Under the pieces are notes generated by a model. The model searched no databases and was not told the origin of the DNA. It saw nothing but the letters and a program-made list of their open reading frames with translations. Positions 1 through 14,700 of a stretch of DNA of 64,000 nt are shown piece after piece. The DNA comes from Hybos culiciformis (Eukaryota; Arthropoda; Insecta; Diptera; Hybotidae), in assembly GCA_964007475.1 (NCBI GenBank), contig OZ023273.1, positions 145,735,308 to 145,799,307 on the forward strand, given 5' to 3'. The position numbers and the translations under genes are program-made. Within the stretch, counting starts at the first letter, position 1. Every line of letters begins with the position of its first letter.

Positions 1-3000
1 AATATATCTAGCTTATATATAAAAAAAAAAAAAGTAGCGAAAATTTTATTCACACATCTATTATTATATAGTATTACACAGCAACTCATCTACAACCTTA
101 TATTTAATAATAAGTACATAGTATAATATACAGAAGACATATCTACAAATCTATATTTTTTTCTTTAAATTTTTGCTACTTTTGGTAAAATTTCTGAATA
201 ACAAAATCTTTGGAAGTAATTTCATCCCCTGAAGACAATTTCCAAAAGAAAAAAAATTTATATATATATTCTAATAATAATAATGTTTTAAAATATATTA
301 TTATCATTATTTTTTGCATATTTTCATCATTAAACCCCTTACTATTCTTTAATGAGAGTATATCAAAAATCCTGAAAAATAGAATTATATTTGATTATGT
401 TCGTGGAAACATTTAAGTAGTCAAAAAAGAATTTAGATGTGTAAAAGTAATTTAAACTTGGATATTGAATTAAATACAAAAAATATTTTTAAATAATTTA
501 AATAATAATATATGTATTATTTTTGTATAATAGAAATGGAAGGTACTCCCGTACTCCGTCGGAATTTGAAACTTTAAATTTTTAATTTTACAGACAACAG
601 TTTTGGAAGTTCTTAACGACTTATTGACTGATGCAACGAAATGCTGCTAGCTATCTCATCTAAACTCACATAAAGCTACAATAGAAAAAGTCGTTTACAG
701 TGAGTCAATTACAAAAAAAAAAGTTATATTAGAAAGGTAACTAAATTTTTCACGAAGTTTTTCATTCAATCCAATTTTATGACTTTTACTTTTTTTTCCA
801 CAAATTTACTTATTTTGAATATGTAACTTTTATTTTACTCTTTTTTTACTCCAAGAACAAAAAAATTGTAAAACTTTATGAACGCGAATTTTTTTTTAAA
901 TATTTATAAATTTTATATTTTTGCTTTTAAAAAAAAAATATATATATATAATTTTATTCACCATTGTCTTTTTTTTTTCACTACTCTGCTACTTAGAAAT
1001 TGGAACACAAAAATAATGAAAAAAAAAAAATTTGCATAAAGATTACCCTTAAAACTTTATCAAACCCCTTCGACCCGTTGCTCCTTGCTATATTTGGTAA
1101 ATTAAAAAAAGAAAATCTAAAGAAAACTTTCACTGACAAAAAATAAAAAATATATATATTTACACAAAGCTACATACAAACGCGTATACGAAATATTTAT
1201 TACCCCTCAGCTGTCACCCGCGAAAAAAAAAGAAATTATTTTTTTTTACCCCTTCAAATCAGCATTCCACCCCACAAAATAGAAGGGTAGAAAAATTATT
1301 ATTAGATATTCTCGTATAATAAGAAAAATTTAAAAACAACGTGCTGCTATTAAAAATAAAAAAAAATAAAGAAAAGTAAAGAGTAAAAAATTTCATTACA
1401 TTGTTGTTAAAGAGGAAAAAAATTTTCAAAAATAAAAATTTAAAAAGTATTTTTATAAAGTTTTGAAAAACGTAATTTTTTAATATTTAATGAGTTCATT
1501 GACATTTTCTGGGAAAAATTAATCGAATTGTTTATTTTTATTTTTTTTTTTAATTTTTTTTTATATTCGGTTAGAAATTCTGTAGCAGTAGTAGTTATTT
1601 CCAAATAGAAGATATCTCTCTTAAAATGTTCTAAGCCTAAACTATAAACTCTTTTATATATATAAAGATATAAAGATATTTGTACAGTCAAATTTTATAA
1701 TCAAAACATAATATACTGTAACTATCGAGAATAGTACAACACTATCAACACTACAACACTATCAATATTGGATAAAACTTTAGCAACTTTTGAGACGCAT
1801 TAATTCTTGCTATAATATTTTGATTCAAAATTAACCGATGTAAATATCAAAGCAAAAATAGTTAGAAACTTCTTCAATAATTTAATAAATCAATTTTTTT
1901 TTGTTTTTTTTTTAAATGAAAATTGTTAAAACTTCTACTGTTGAATATATTTACAAAGAATACTATCACGAAAACATTGTTATAAAAGGGGTTTTTTTTA
2001 TATATATAATTTTTTAGTCAAATGAAGAAGATCGATATTTTAATTTGATTTTGTTAAAAAACATTGATGAAAATTCCAAATAAAAAAATTGAATTATATT
2101 TTACGTACATAGGTATATATTTAAAAGAAAAAAATTAAATACCAAAACAGAGAGTCAAGAGCTTTTCTTGCGAAAAAAAAATTTTTTTACCATTACAATC
2201 ATATTCCCCATTAACGCAAAATGTATAACAAAAAAAAGAAAAGAGTAATATTCAAAAGAATGAAAATAATGTTGTAAAGTTAGCTTAAAAGTTTTATCAG
2301 TAATACAAAATTAAAATGTAAATTAATGTAAAGTCCTATAAATTTCAAATTATCCTTAAAAAAGACAATCACGTATGGGCCTTTACTTATGCATATCGGT
2401 TAACTAATATTCAGTTCCTATCAAACCATTAAACGTATTAAGCATTTTTGCAGACATTGTTTTTTTTTCCTATTCTTAATCAAAAGTCTAATCAATGTGT
2501 AGTTTTATTGACGATGCAACTTTTTAAGTGGAACGAATATTTGCAAATACAGACCAAGAAATATTTAATTCATTTATTTTTTTTTTCACCTTACTTAATT
2601 TTTTATTTCATATTCCGAATATTGAAAAAAAAATGTTTTAAATCTAGACGTAACTAGAACAAACCTCATACTATAAATGATTTTTAAAATTCCGGCTCGG
2701 GAGCAACAATCAGTATATGTAATTCAAACATTGGAGCCTGTTACAAAATTAAGATGAAAGCTTTTTTCTTTAAGAAAATTTATTTACCCTGAAAAATTTT
2801 ATTTCGTTGTTTCTAAAGATTTTGATAAAAAAAAAAAAAAATTAAAAGAGTTTTTTTATTGATCAAATTTACGTAAAAGATATAGTCAAAATATGCAGAT
2901 TAAGGGGGTTAAATTTAAAAAAAAAATAATAATTGAGGAAAATATAAGAAAAAATAAAGAAAATGAAGAAAATTAAGAGAAAAAAAAATTTAAAGATTTT

Positions 3001-6000
3001 TTTAAAGGGATAAAATAGCAAAATTTTCTTTTAAAAAAATAATTCCTTTCCTAGTTTGATTAAAAGTATTTAATTAATTAGCTAAAAATGTATCTATCTT
3101 GGAGTAATTTATAAGGTTTCTTTTTCCAAAACTAAAAACCTCTACAAGTTCTTCACATTCATGGATGTATTTTAGATTTTAATTTGGATTTTATATAATT
3201 ACTGAACCAAAATATGTTAAATGCAAAAGCGCTTCGAACAACAAATTAAGTTTACAATTATTATTGTTTAAGATTATCCAACAATTCAATAAATTTTTTG
3301 TTTTTGGTATCTATCCTGTTTTAATATTTTTACCTGTCGATTTTCGAATTTAATTAATTATTAATTTTTGTTTTGTTCCCTAATTCTTTGATTTCAACCT
3401 TGACTTAACTTTTATTTCCTTTCTAACGAAAATTTCATTTGATTTGTTTAATTAGACATCGGAATCATCTAATATCAATCTAAAAATCATTCACTTGAAA
3501 AAAATATTATTTTCCTTATTAAATTTAATTTTCAATGACAATTCAATCCCACATCAGATCAAATTAACAATATTGATAAAATAAACAACAAAAAAGAGTA
3601 TTAGGTTTACCTTTTAAGGAAATAAAAATAAAAGTAAAATACTTCCGCAAGATATTTTATAAGTTACTTTTTTAAAATGAATAAAATAAAAATCTTAATC
3701 CTTTGAAATAATAAATTTTCTTATGTTAAGAAAAAAAAAATATTTCTATTTCGCACGCAATAGCGAAAAAATAAAAGAATTTTAGAAAGTTATGATTTCA
3801 ATTTAAACAAAAAAAAAGGATAAATTTTTTATCCTTTTGTTATTTTGTTTATATTTTGATACTATTCAAAAAGAATATAAAATTATTGATCTTTTCTTGA
3901 TGTTTTCAAAAAAAATCAATTAAGGAATGTCAACATAACTTGTAATAATGAAAGACACAGCATAGTTTAATAAACCAAAATATTTTTCTTGAAATACTCC
4001 ACTAAGAAATTTAAAATAAGTATGATATTTATAGTAAATATATGTAATTTGAAGTTAATTTGAAATCACTTCGAAAACTGCTTTGTCCTATAAAGAATAG
4101 TCCTTGAAAAATAACCAAATTAAGAAATCAAAAAAAATAGTTTACTACCTTGAAATATATATTTCCAAACGTCTAAATTTTTCCTTTTAATTTTTATCCT
4201 TTTTTCTACTATATTTTAATTGATGTGTGGGCTTAGGTCAAAATAAAAAGGAACATAATTTTGAAAGAATTTATTCCTTTCTTCAAAGAGGAAAGCGCAA
4301 AAAATTTTTTGAAGGAGGTTTTTAATTTTTTTTTTATATTAAAAATTGGAAATTAAATTCACCGCATAGAATTTATTCAACATAAGAATTTTTAACTATG
4401 CCATTGATTAAGTATAAAGAAAAATAATTCAATTGAACTGTCAAATGGTTTTTAAAATTAGCTTGAAAACATCTTAAAGAGACAAATTCAATCGTCCTTC
4501 ATAATTCTTTTTTTTTTTAAATATTTTCTTTTTTTAGCAAATTTTTGTAAGGATATGGAAAAGATGATTATATGAGTAAGAAAATTAAAAAATTGTGATT
4601 ATTTGATTTTTTTTTAGCACTATGTTCTTATAACTAATATTGTAGTATGTATAGAAAATCTAGATCAACCCGCAAGGATAATTTCATATGTCTGTATGAT
4701 CTTAAAGATTAAATAGTAGTAATGACTAGGAAGACTCTACCCAATAAATAATTAAAATCCTTAACACAAAAAATTTGTTCTACTTCTACGAACAAACTAT
4801 AACTCACCATTTGCAATATTTTATAAATCATAAAAAATGTTCAACAAGTGTATAAAGAAAATAAAATTCTATATTATAATATTGTATTGTATACTATATA
4901 AATACAGTACAAGTAAATTTTAGTTGAACTCTTATAAAATAATAAATTATAAATTTTCCTGAAATTTAGAAAACTCAATCCACCATATAGGGGAACTCTT
5001 TTAGTTTTTTTTTTTTTTTTATTAAAATAAAATAAAAATAAAAACAACATTTACATCATTCATATGTGTAATGTACCCACGTATGCCATGTAATATGTGG
5101 TTCAAAGAATAGATACATTTGTTTTCTTTTTTCCGCTTTTTACACGATTTTATTGGAAAATTTGCAAATATGTAAATTGTTGCGGGTGGTTTTTCATATA
5201 AACACATTTTATGTGGGGTAAGTTAAGGATATGTGATGTTCTTTCATAAAGATAATCTCGATATGATGGTTTATTTATGGTGGGAAAATTTTGGTTCTTA
5301 TATTTACAAATTTGACTTTTATTAGGTTTACTTTTTTCTTCAGCGCTACTCCACTTTAAGTCATTATAGAAGAATAACTTGTTTTATTTTGTAATATTTT
5401 GTAAAATTTAAACCTATTTGAAATTGTGGCCTCTAATTTTAATCGAAATTGTTTACAGATTCATGGATAAAAGGCGCTGTATAAATTCAAGCCGTTTCGT
5501 TTAGTATAATATATAATGCATAAATGTTTTAAAAGCTAAAAGCCAATTCTTGAACTACATACATTTTTGGTTGTTAATTTTAGTTTTTTAGATATTGAAA
5601 CCAAGCACAAAAAAGGCAAAAATTTTAAATTCTTGCTCGGTTAATTTTAAAATTTAAGTATATAAATAATATTCTGAACTTTGACATAATTGTGTTTAGT
5701 TAGAAATTCTCGGCTCTTCTACTTTTATATGAAAAAGTCGTCATGTGTCTTTTTCGTGGTTTTTCTTATAAAAGTTCTGTAAATTTGTAAATAAAATGTT
5801 TTTCTTTTTTTTTTTTGGCGGATGATTGAAAATGATATAGTGAATTATCATCACATATGGAGATTGATTTTCTTAAATTGGGGGTAAAATGTTTTAATTT
5901 TTTTTTTATATTTATTTATTTGGATTATAGTAGAATATTTTTTTTAAGAAATTTTGAAAAGTGTATTTGAAATTATTCCCAGTCCAATCAGTTAATTTGA

Positions 6001-9000
6001 GTTCTTTAGTAAATTCAAGACTGATGATAATATTTAAAAATTTCTGACCTAAGTAATTGATTGATATGTTTGAATAGATGATAATTTATGTGTTATCGAA
6101 TTGTAGGTATGTTCGCACATTCATTTTAAGGAGAAACGATAAAGAAAAATATTTTATTGTTGAGTTTAATAAAACGTGTACCTAATTATCACAAAATTTT
6201 TGAACTTATAAACATTCTTAAACACACATTACTGTTAATTCAAAAATAACAATTTGATATTATATCATTCTGATATGATCGCTAATAGGCCTTTTAATCT
6301 TAGATATTTTTATAATTTTATATGAATTAAATTTCATTCAAAATAGGTTTTTCCCTAAAATTACTTTAGATTCAAAAGATGTAGGTTGTTTTCATTTTTA
6401 ATAAATAAAAAAAAAAAAATTGTTTTCATTTCAAAAAGAATAATTTAATTAATTATTTTTTTAAGAATATGAAACAGAAAATAAATCCTTAAAAAGGATA
6501 ATTAATGCTTGAATTTAATTTTTAAGAGTTTTTTTTTTTTATTTATAATTTTATAAAAGAGGTCCTTTTAATTATAAAGCAATCATCAAAGATATAGAGC
6601 TTTTTTGTTAGAAGAATGAAAAAAATAAAAACTTAACAAAAAAGGACATTAATTAATTGAATTACTTATGATTTTCCTCATAAAAAAATATATATTTTTA
6701 TATTAATGATTTTAAGCTAATTGAAAATTTTCATTTTCATTAAATCAATATGGAAAATATAATTTTCAAAGCTTTCAATTCTACTACGTTAATTCAATTA
6801 TAAGATAATATTGACAGCTTTCTTTTCAAATTTCGTAAAAAATTAGCTTAAAACTTTCAAATATAATTTTTATTTTAACCCAAATGGAATTTTAGGGAAT
6901 AAAAAATATGAAATCTATGTCTTTTTTTCAAAATTATTTCCATACAATTGTGGTTTCATTTTAATTCCTACACAATTTTGCTTTCTTTTGTTTTTTAATT
7001 TTAACAATTGACATAATTTCACTTTTATTTTAACTGTAATATAATCCTTTCTTTTTATTAGAATTTTTATTTACATAATTATTAAGTATGTATAACATAA
7101 AAACTTCATTTCAATGTAAAAATTAATTCTATTTTTGAAATTATAATAAATTTTACTTTTATAAAAAAACCACCTTTTTATTTCTAAACTAATTATAATT
7201 AGAAACACATAAGGAGGCACTAAAGATAGCTATATCATATAATCTAAAATCTTAGATTTACAAATTTTGTTTAAAAACGACGAACTAATGCAATAATTTG
7301 TCAGTGAATTTATTTTTGTATCCTTGCTTTGATGGTAATTAATAATTTCTTTTTAGGTATCTCAAGGAGACGGTAGATATTTTCTGCACAAAATTAGTAC
7401 CAGTTTTAAATTATAAATTTTAAAATTAACTTCATTTACATAAAATTCGCTGATGTACTGGAATTTTTCTGTATTCATATAATTTTTTTTTTATAGAATA
7501 CGAAATGCTCTACAACAATAAAAAAGTACTTGCAGAGTTTAAGTTTAATTAGGAAAGTCAAAGGAAGTGAAGCAAACACAAAAAAAAATTTCAAAGAGTT
7601 TCCTCCTTCAAAACATGATTTCCATATGTTTTCCATATATGTGATGTTGTGGCTGTGTACATATTTACAGTTGAAATAGAACTTTAAAACTCACAGACTT
7701 TTCTATTCAACGACAAAAAAATCCAAAGAGAAATTTTCACTTTCTTTTTTTTAATTTTAATAATATTTCCAGCTAGTTATAAGATAGTGGTTAACTAGTC
7801 GCTATACTTTATATCTAGATTCTAGACTAAAAAGTAAGCACAAAAATCAAAAAAAATAATTACATGAAAAAAAAACTGGCTTGTGATAATATTATAAAAA
7901 ATAAATCCTCTAATGATTGATTAAGGTTATAATTCTAAACAAAATCTAAAAATAAAAAAAATGCTTAAAAAAATCTCCGTCTATGGTAATGCGTATAATA
8001 TATTTTTATTTTATATTTATATATATATATATATCTATTTTTTTTTTTTTTTAAATATTTTAAAGACTAATACAACACATTTTTTATTTAACCCTTCCAA
8101 TCCTTTTTCATAAGAATTTTTCTCTAATGCGAAAAAAATTCTTGTAGAATGCACAAAATTTGAATAAAACAGTCAGAATTTAAAAATATAAAAAAAAAAA
8201 TGTGTCTGGGACGTTGTTATTGTCAGGGTAGATTTGCATCTTTCACAAAATTCGAACGAAGCACAATTTCTGTCAATTTTATTTAAGAAATCTCTGAGAT
8301 TATATATGTACTTGACTGATCCATCCTCTCCATATTAAAAATTCAGTATTTGTTACATCTTCGATTTTATAAATGAAAATATAACAAAAAGTTAAAAATT
8401 AGTCACTCTATCATTTACAATTTTTAAGATGAATTATTCAGTTAAATTTTTATATGAAATTTTTATTTTGATTTTTAAGCATTTTAATCGTCGTAATATT
8501 ACTCATCAAGTCGTCCTAAGCTTTTTATATAAAACTAATTATTGTCCCTAGCTTGTGTTTTCTTAACTCTTCGGAATCCTGTAGAAAGTAAGCCCTAATT
8601 AACCCAATCGTTCTATTTCCAATCGTTGGGCGTTGGCACAGTATTGAGATACCGTTTCCGAATACGGAGCTGTTGTTTGTGTCCTTTACATATGCCACTG
8701 AAAAGTCCTAATATATGTTTTAATTGTTTTTTTTTAATCTACATTCCCGAATTTTTCCATGTTCGTCCCAGATTTTTCCATGTTCGTCCCAGATTTGCTA
8801 TCCTTAGTTATTACAAAATGTATGTACAATCATTTTAATTCTTTATGTACCAAAAAAAAATATCAAGAGAAAATTCCTATAAAAAACTTTAATTTTTTAA
8901 ACTATACTTTAAAATTTTCATATGATAATAAAATAATAACGTAAAATTTATTTTTAACATGAAGAAAAAATTTAATTAATAACACCTTGTGTCTTTAAAA

Positions 9001-11430
9001 TAAAATTAAAATAAAAAAAAAAAAGTTATATCTGTGCACACACAAAAAAAATGTTCACCCAAGCAAATTTTTTTTTTAATCCTTTATCCTAGGGGTAACA
9101 TTTTTTCATTTATTTAATTTCAACCCCATCATAATATATTTCACTTGTCAAGTACAAAAAAAATAAAATAAAAATATAAAAATAAAAATCTCTTAAAATA
9201 TTTTTATTTCCGAGGATTCTGTTTCAAAAATAAAAAATGCAAATTAAAAAGAAGAAAAAATAAATTTATTTACATATATATTTTTTAAAATATTTTAATT
9301 TTTTTTTTTATGATTCTAACGGTCTAAAGTAAAGGGTTGTAATCTAGTTTTAGTTTTAGAATGCAGTGTCACACACGCCAAAACTAAAAAAGAAAATTTT
9401 ATACATATTTTTTTTTGTTATTCAAATTTCAGTTTTTGTTACCCCAGAGAGATTTATTTCAGGGGGTGACTTTTTATATTCGTAAAAAAAAAATTGTATT
9501 TTTAAAAAGTTATATTTTATTTTTTTTATTTTTGCATTTTAAAATAATACGTATATTTTTAAATGATTTTTCATGTCCTTTTTCAGGGATTTGACACATT
9601 TGTACACACTGACGAAATGTCGTAAGACATAATCGCGCTACCTATATTCCATAACATCATAACCTATATGAAATTTTCTCAGAAAATTATGTTAAAGCAA
9701 TGATTGAATTATTTTTGCAAAAAATTGTCTACTACTAGTACAACTTAACTTTGAATACACAAGAACATTTGAGACTAGAAGGTTCAAAATAAATAATGCA
9801 CAAAACTTTTAGCTTTTGGCAGATTATCCGAAGCACAAGAAATTAACTTTATAGCTGTTGAAAAATAAGTAATTTCTTGTGATAACTGTAAGAAAATTTT
9901 CCATAAACAAATTTGTGTGAATATATGAAATGAAATTAATGACAATTTTTCATTTGACATTTTAAAATCGAAAACTTGTTACAAACACCATTGTAATAGA
10001 CTTTTTTTTTTAATAAAAAATGTGTACCCTAATTTTTTTTTCTGTAAAGAAAGGGTTGAGGGTTACATCCAAAAATGCTTTTAAAATTTTATGAAACTAA
10101 AAATTTAGTTGAGTTTTTTTTTTGTTTAATTTAAAGAACATTAAAAGGATAAAATTTACATATCCATAACGGATAACAGCCGGTTTTATATAAAAAAACG
10201 TATTTATGTAATTCTTGTTTTTTTGTTGATTTTGTTCTTTGATTTTTTTATGAAAGAACTCATATGACATTAGATTTTTTTTTTTTTTTACTTTTAAATT
10301 ACATGCAATAAAAAATCTATTGTTTTCTGTAAAGCCAGGAGTATATTTTTTTTTGGGGAAAAAAATCCTTTTAGAACTTAAGAACAAAATTTTAATTTAT
10401 GTTTTTCGTCCTTGAGATCCGGCAGGTGTGTTTTTTTTTTGTTTGAGAAGAAAAAAGTTGTTTTTTTTTTAACAATATTTAAATAACTTCATTCAAATGT
10501 TAAACAGTTTTTTTTTTGCAAATAAAACAGAAATTTTTGGTTAATAATCGGCTTTCATAATAATATCTAAGCCACGCGACCTAGAAAGTTTAGAAGCAAA
10601 AAATTATAAATATACATAATGACGAGAAGAAAATATAATTGTATATAATGACGAGTTAAATTAATCACAGCATAAAAATCATACAAATTTTTTGTTTTAA
10701 ACTTTAAAATGAAGGTTGTCAAGGCATATATGATGCGTTCACCGACTGATTTTGTTCGAAAATCGACATCGAAATAGCATAGAGAATATATAGATGAATG
10801 ACATAATGCCACTGAAGTGATACAAACGACTAACATGCATTTATTCAATTTTCTTATTCATATGATAAAAGCAATCTAAGAAATAATATTAAAATTCTAA
10901 ATATAAATTATTCTTCTAGCTAGAAAATAAAAACAAATTGCTGAGGATGAGTTAAATAATTAATTAGTTTTTTGAATTATTTATAGCCTGTGAAAGACAA
11001 AACAATATTTTTTTTTTTGTAAACAAAATCTAAAAACTTTTGTATTTATAAATATAATCTTTAATTTAGTAAATTTCCAAAAAAATAATAATCTTTATAT
11101 ATTCAGAAAAGTGAAAAACATTTATATCACCATTACTACAAGTTAAACATATTGAAATTTGATTTCATTAGAAAATAATAATTTAATAGAGCATTTTATT
11201 TTAATCTAAAATATATGTTCCAAAATATGACCCTGTAAAGATAAAGGTTATGAAAATAAGAAATAACATTGTAGTTTTTTTGCACATTGTATGTTAGTCT
11301 TTTAACCATTATGTATATGTATAACTTTGATTTTTATCTTTGGATTGACATTTAATACCATAATTGCGCAAAAGCTTTCACAAATAAAAATTCAGACTTT
11401 AAAATAATAGCAACATGAATGCATATTGTT
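1..11430. other. A/T-rich gene-free DNA
   Basis: Homopolymer A and T runs, short AT repeats (for example about 8016-8033) and stop-dense frames. Small open frames are low-complexity (Phe, Lys, Ile, Asn, Tyr). Apart from the 21-bp duplication at 8751 and the mildly richer segment 8560-8700, nothing stands out. No gene, tRNA or rRNA was recognised. Confidence 0.7.
8751..8792. repeat. Perfect 21-bp tandem duplication
   Basis: atttttccatgttcgtcccag occurs twice in a row without a mismatch. It gives the short open frames here a duplicated FHVRPRF, which is a repeat artefact. Confidence 0.95.
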
Positions 11431-11719
11431 ATATATGTTACGGGAAATGTGCGAATTCCGGTAAATGTGAGTTTACTTTTGGTAAATGTCACTATTACAG
11501 TACATTTACCCTCCCGATTGACCCCATTTTTGCGGAGGGCGTAGAGGGGGTACCCCTTATCCAAATAGGGGAGTGCGGGGTGGCGGGCGGGCGAACTGGT
11601 GGTCGGTCAGTGGGATTTGCGGCGCGCGCCAATCGGGCCGGTAAATGTAATGTAATTTTAAAATTAATGGTTTTTAAACTCACATTTACCGGAATTCGCA
11701 CATTTCCCGTAACATATAT
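11431..11719. mobile_element. 289-bp MITE with 45-bp perfect terminal inverted repeats
   Basis: The left arm 11431-11475 and the right arm 11675-11719 are exact reverse complements (they start atatatgttacgggaaatgt). The core 11511-11640 is strikingly G/C-rich for this genome (gggtggcgggcgggcg). It contains ggtcagtgggatttgcgg, a string also found near 48990 and 60365. The motif ggtaaatgt recurs inside, in both directions. Flanking sequence is TA-rich, so a TA or ATAT duplication is possible but cannot be proven. Open frames on both strands here are products of the inverted repeat, not genes. The transposase superfamily cannot be assigned. Confidence 0.87.
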
Positions 11720-14700
11720 ATTAATAACCATTGTATGAGAACAATTTTATAACAAGTAAAAACTATATGTAAAAATCAAAAATATTTACTATTCATGTTT
11801 TTCATTTTTAACACACAAACTCTTGAATAACTATATTATTATTTTCTACTAATTTGTTAATTTAAGATTTATTTTGTTTTTTTTTTGTACGAAAAATAAC
11901 AAAACAAGTTTTTTTTTTTTGTTAATATTTACCTAAAACAGAAATAAAACTTTTTGTCCTTTTTCCCGAAAGGCAGTAAATTGATCATTGAGTTTTCTGA
12001 GTTTTCTCTATATTTATATGTATAAACTTTCAGTTTCAACCCAAAGAAAGAAATTTGTTTATTTCTGGAGAAATGGTTAAAATTAATTAATGACCAAAAA
12101 AAATAAACCAAAAACAAAATATGCGGAAAACATGTCAAATGACACTCCCAAAGACTTGAAATAGAAAAAATAATTTTGGTTGGAGTTAACTAAAAAAAAA
12201 AAAGAAAACAAAAAATTAACTCAAGTGTATCCTAATCGATTATTAATATTGTGTTTTTATTTTAAGAAAATAACAAATTTTTTCTGAAGGTGAATGAAAA
12301 TTTATATAATTTTCCTCTTATATTTGTTGTCTTATTTAGTTTCGTAAAATTTTATTCAATAAGCATTTTCAATGTAAATTAAAGATTTATATAAAATGTA
12401 ACTTTAATCCATTGCATTCGTTGTCAAATATGTTTAGAAGTTCTGCTTTAACTATAAATTCAATTTAAATTTTTTTTTCCATGTATGCTATGTTCTCTTG
12501 GATTTTTATCCAAACTCTAAACTCAATTAAAAAAAAAACATATTTTAAATAGAAACTTGCCCAAAAATTATCCACATCGCAAATATCTTTTATTACAAAA
12601 AAAAATTAATTACATTTTTTAAACTATAGTTTTAAACGAAATCGTGTTGTGTAGACAGAAAATCTTTCGAAAAAGGGATGATATTTACATCCATTATATC
12701 GTTACAGTGGGTGTTCAAATTTCTACAGAAAACGTTTCTATAGAAAAACTTTCATTCTATCCTTACCATAAACATGTATACATAAATCGGAAAGGGACAT
12801 AAAATATCTTTTAGCTGTGTGGGGAAATGTGAAGAATACATTTTTTCTTGATAAAGATATGCTAATTTAATGATAAAAAGGGTTAAAATGTTCTGTTCTC
12901 CGAGCTTTTGATATAAGATTTTCATATGATTGGCTGAAAAACATATTTTTATTATGTTTATTGGTTTTTTTTTGTTGTTATGTGTATGGCATATTTCTTG
13001 AGCATGTCCAAATATTAGGACGTATTTTGCTATATACATAGATGTTATTTTTTATATTAATAACTTTTATAATTAAAATATTTTTAATTTACTTTTTTTC
13101 GAAGGAAATTCATGAAAATTCTTAATTTCCATGGAAAATAAATAAAAGCATCTCTTTGTACAATAGTGGAAAAAACAAATTAAACTTTTTATTTCATTTC
13201 AAAATTACTTTTAATTGTGAAATACTTCCAAATAGAGAAAAAAATTACAAATTTATTAAAAAACATCAAAGAAAGGACACAAAACAATTTGTTATATTGA
13301 AACCATAGAATAGTTATTTTTAAGTTCGAACCAAGGATTATATATACATAAAGTTTAGACCGAAATCTTAAGGTTAGAATATTGAAATAAAAAAATTCTT
13401 CCTTCGGTTATAAAAATAATAATTTATTAGTAATCGTATTTTATTCCTATCGTTGTAAGTTCGTTTTATTTTTTCGAATTTCTGCAGAGAATAAGTTAGA
13501 TTGTATTTGTAAGCAAATATTCAACATAATTTTTGATCGCATGTTTTTGATATTTTACTCAATAAATATGAGATTTCAGGACTTCATTTCAGATTCAGTA
13601 TGTAATGAATGAATAATTTACGCAGAGTGAATGAAGTTTCTTTTCAGTACGTCATTAGCATCGTTGTCCACTCTCAAAACTAATTTAATTAAAAAAAAAA
13701 AAATTACTTAAAAATTTTACCCAAAGTAAAAGATTGCTATATACAAAATCGGTTTATTTTTTTTTAAGGGTACAAATTAAATAAAACTTTATAAAAGTGA
13801 AAAATAAATATTTTACCAAAAAATCTCATTTTAATTTCTTTTTTTATTTTGAAAATTTAAAAAAAGAAAAATATATATGTAGGAGTATGCCGTATGCGTA
13901 TACATAATATACATATAATTATATTTATTTTTTTATTAAAAGAAAATTGCCCAATTCGTTTACCATGGGAAAAATATTTTTTCTTTAATTTTAATTTTAT
14001 TTTTTATTTTCTCAAAAAAAAAAGGACCCCCAATTCACCGTACTGTAGGGCAAAAACTCTTTTAAGTAATTAGAAGGGGGCGAAAATAAGGAAATATCTG
14101 TTTTTTTTTTTCTCAACATAATATTTTCTTCTTTTTTTTTTTTCTTATAAAAACAACCATTAACATTAAAATCATAATTTCTTTCTTTATATTATTTATA
14201 AATTGAAATATAATAAATAATAAAAAAATAGTAAATAAAAGAAAAAAATATATATATATGTATAAATTTAATTTGGTTTCATGTTCTGCCGAATAAATTC
14301 GCATTTCGTGTAATCGTATGAAGTTATTTTTAAATATTTTTGGAGTTGTCATCAGATGGTTCAAATTTTCCAATATTACACTTAAAAAACGCTGCCGCAG
14401 CGATAATTTCTGTATATTAGTTGCTACGTATATATGGATCAAATCGACGTAGTTTACGACTTTAGCATGCTTAGCTATTTATATTTGTCACAAGGAGCGT
14501 CTACATATGCGTGAATTCGTGTACGAATGACGAATACATTATTTATTCATGATTATAGCAATATTCGACATTACAAACTATTGTATGAAGGTATATTTTT
14601 TGTAATTTATTCTTCGATAGAAAAAAGTATAAAACCATGATTTTAGTGTAGAAACTTTTGCTACAACTCATTTGCTATTATTTTTGGACGAGTTGCAAAA

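Noticed and set aside
11415..11738. Plus and minus open frames of 78-107 codons over the MITE
   Set aside because: They arise from the inverted repeats and G/C-rich core; both strands are open and no domain is seen.
14113..14442. Minus-strand frame of 109 codons, thought of as a BTB/BACK-type fragment
   Set aside because: Only a vague hydrophobic pattern agrees; half of the frame is Ile/Phe/Lys low-complexity and no splice context supports it.
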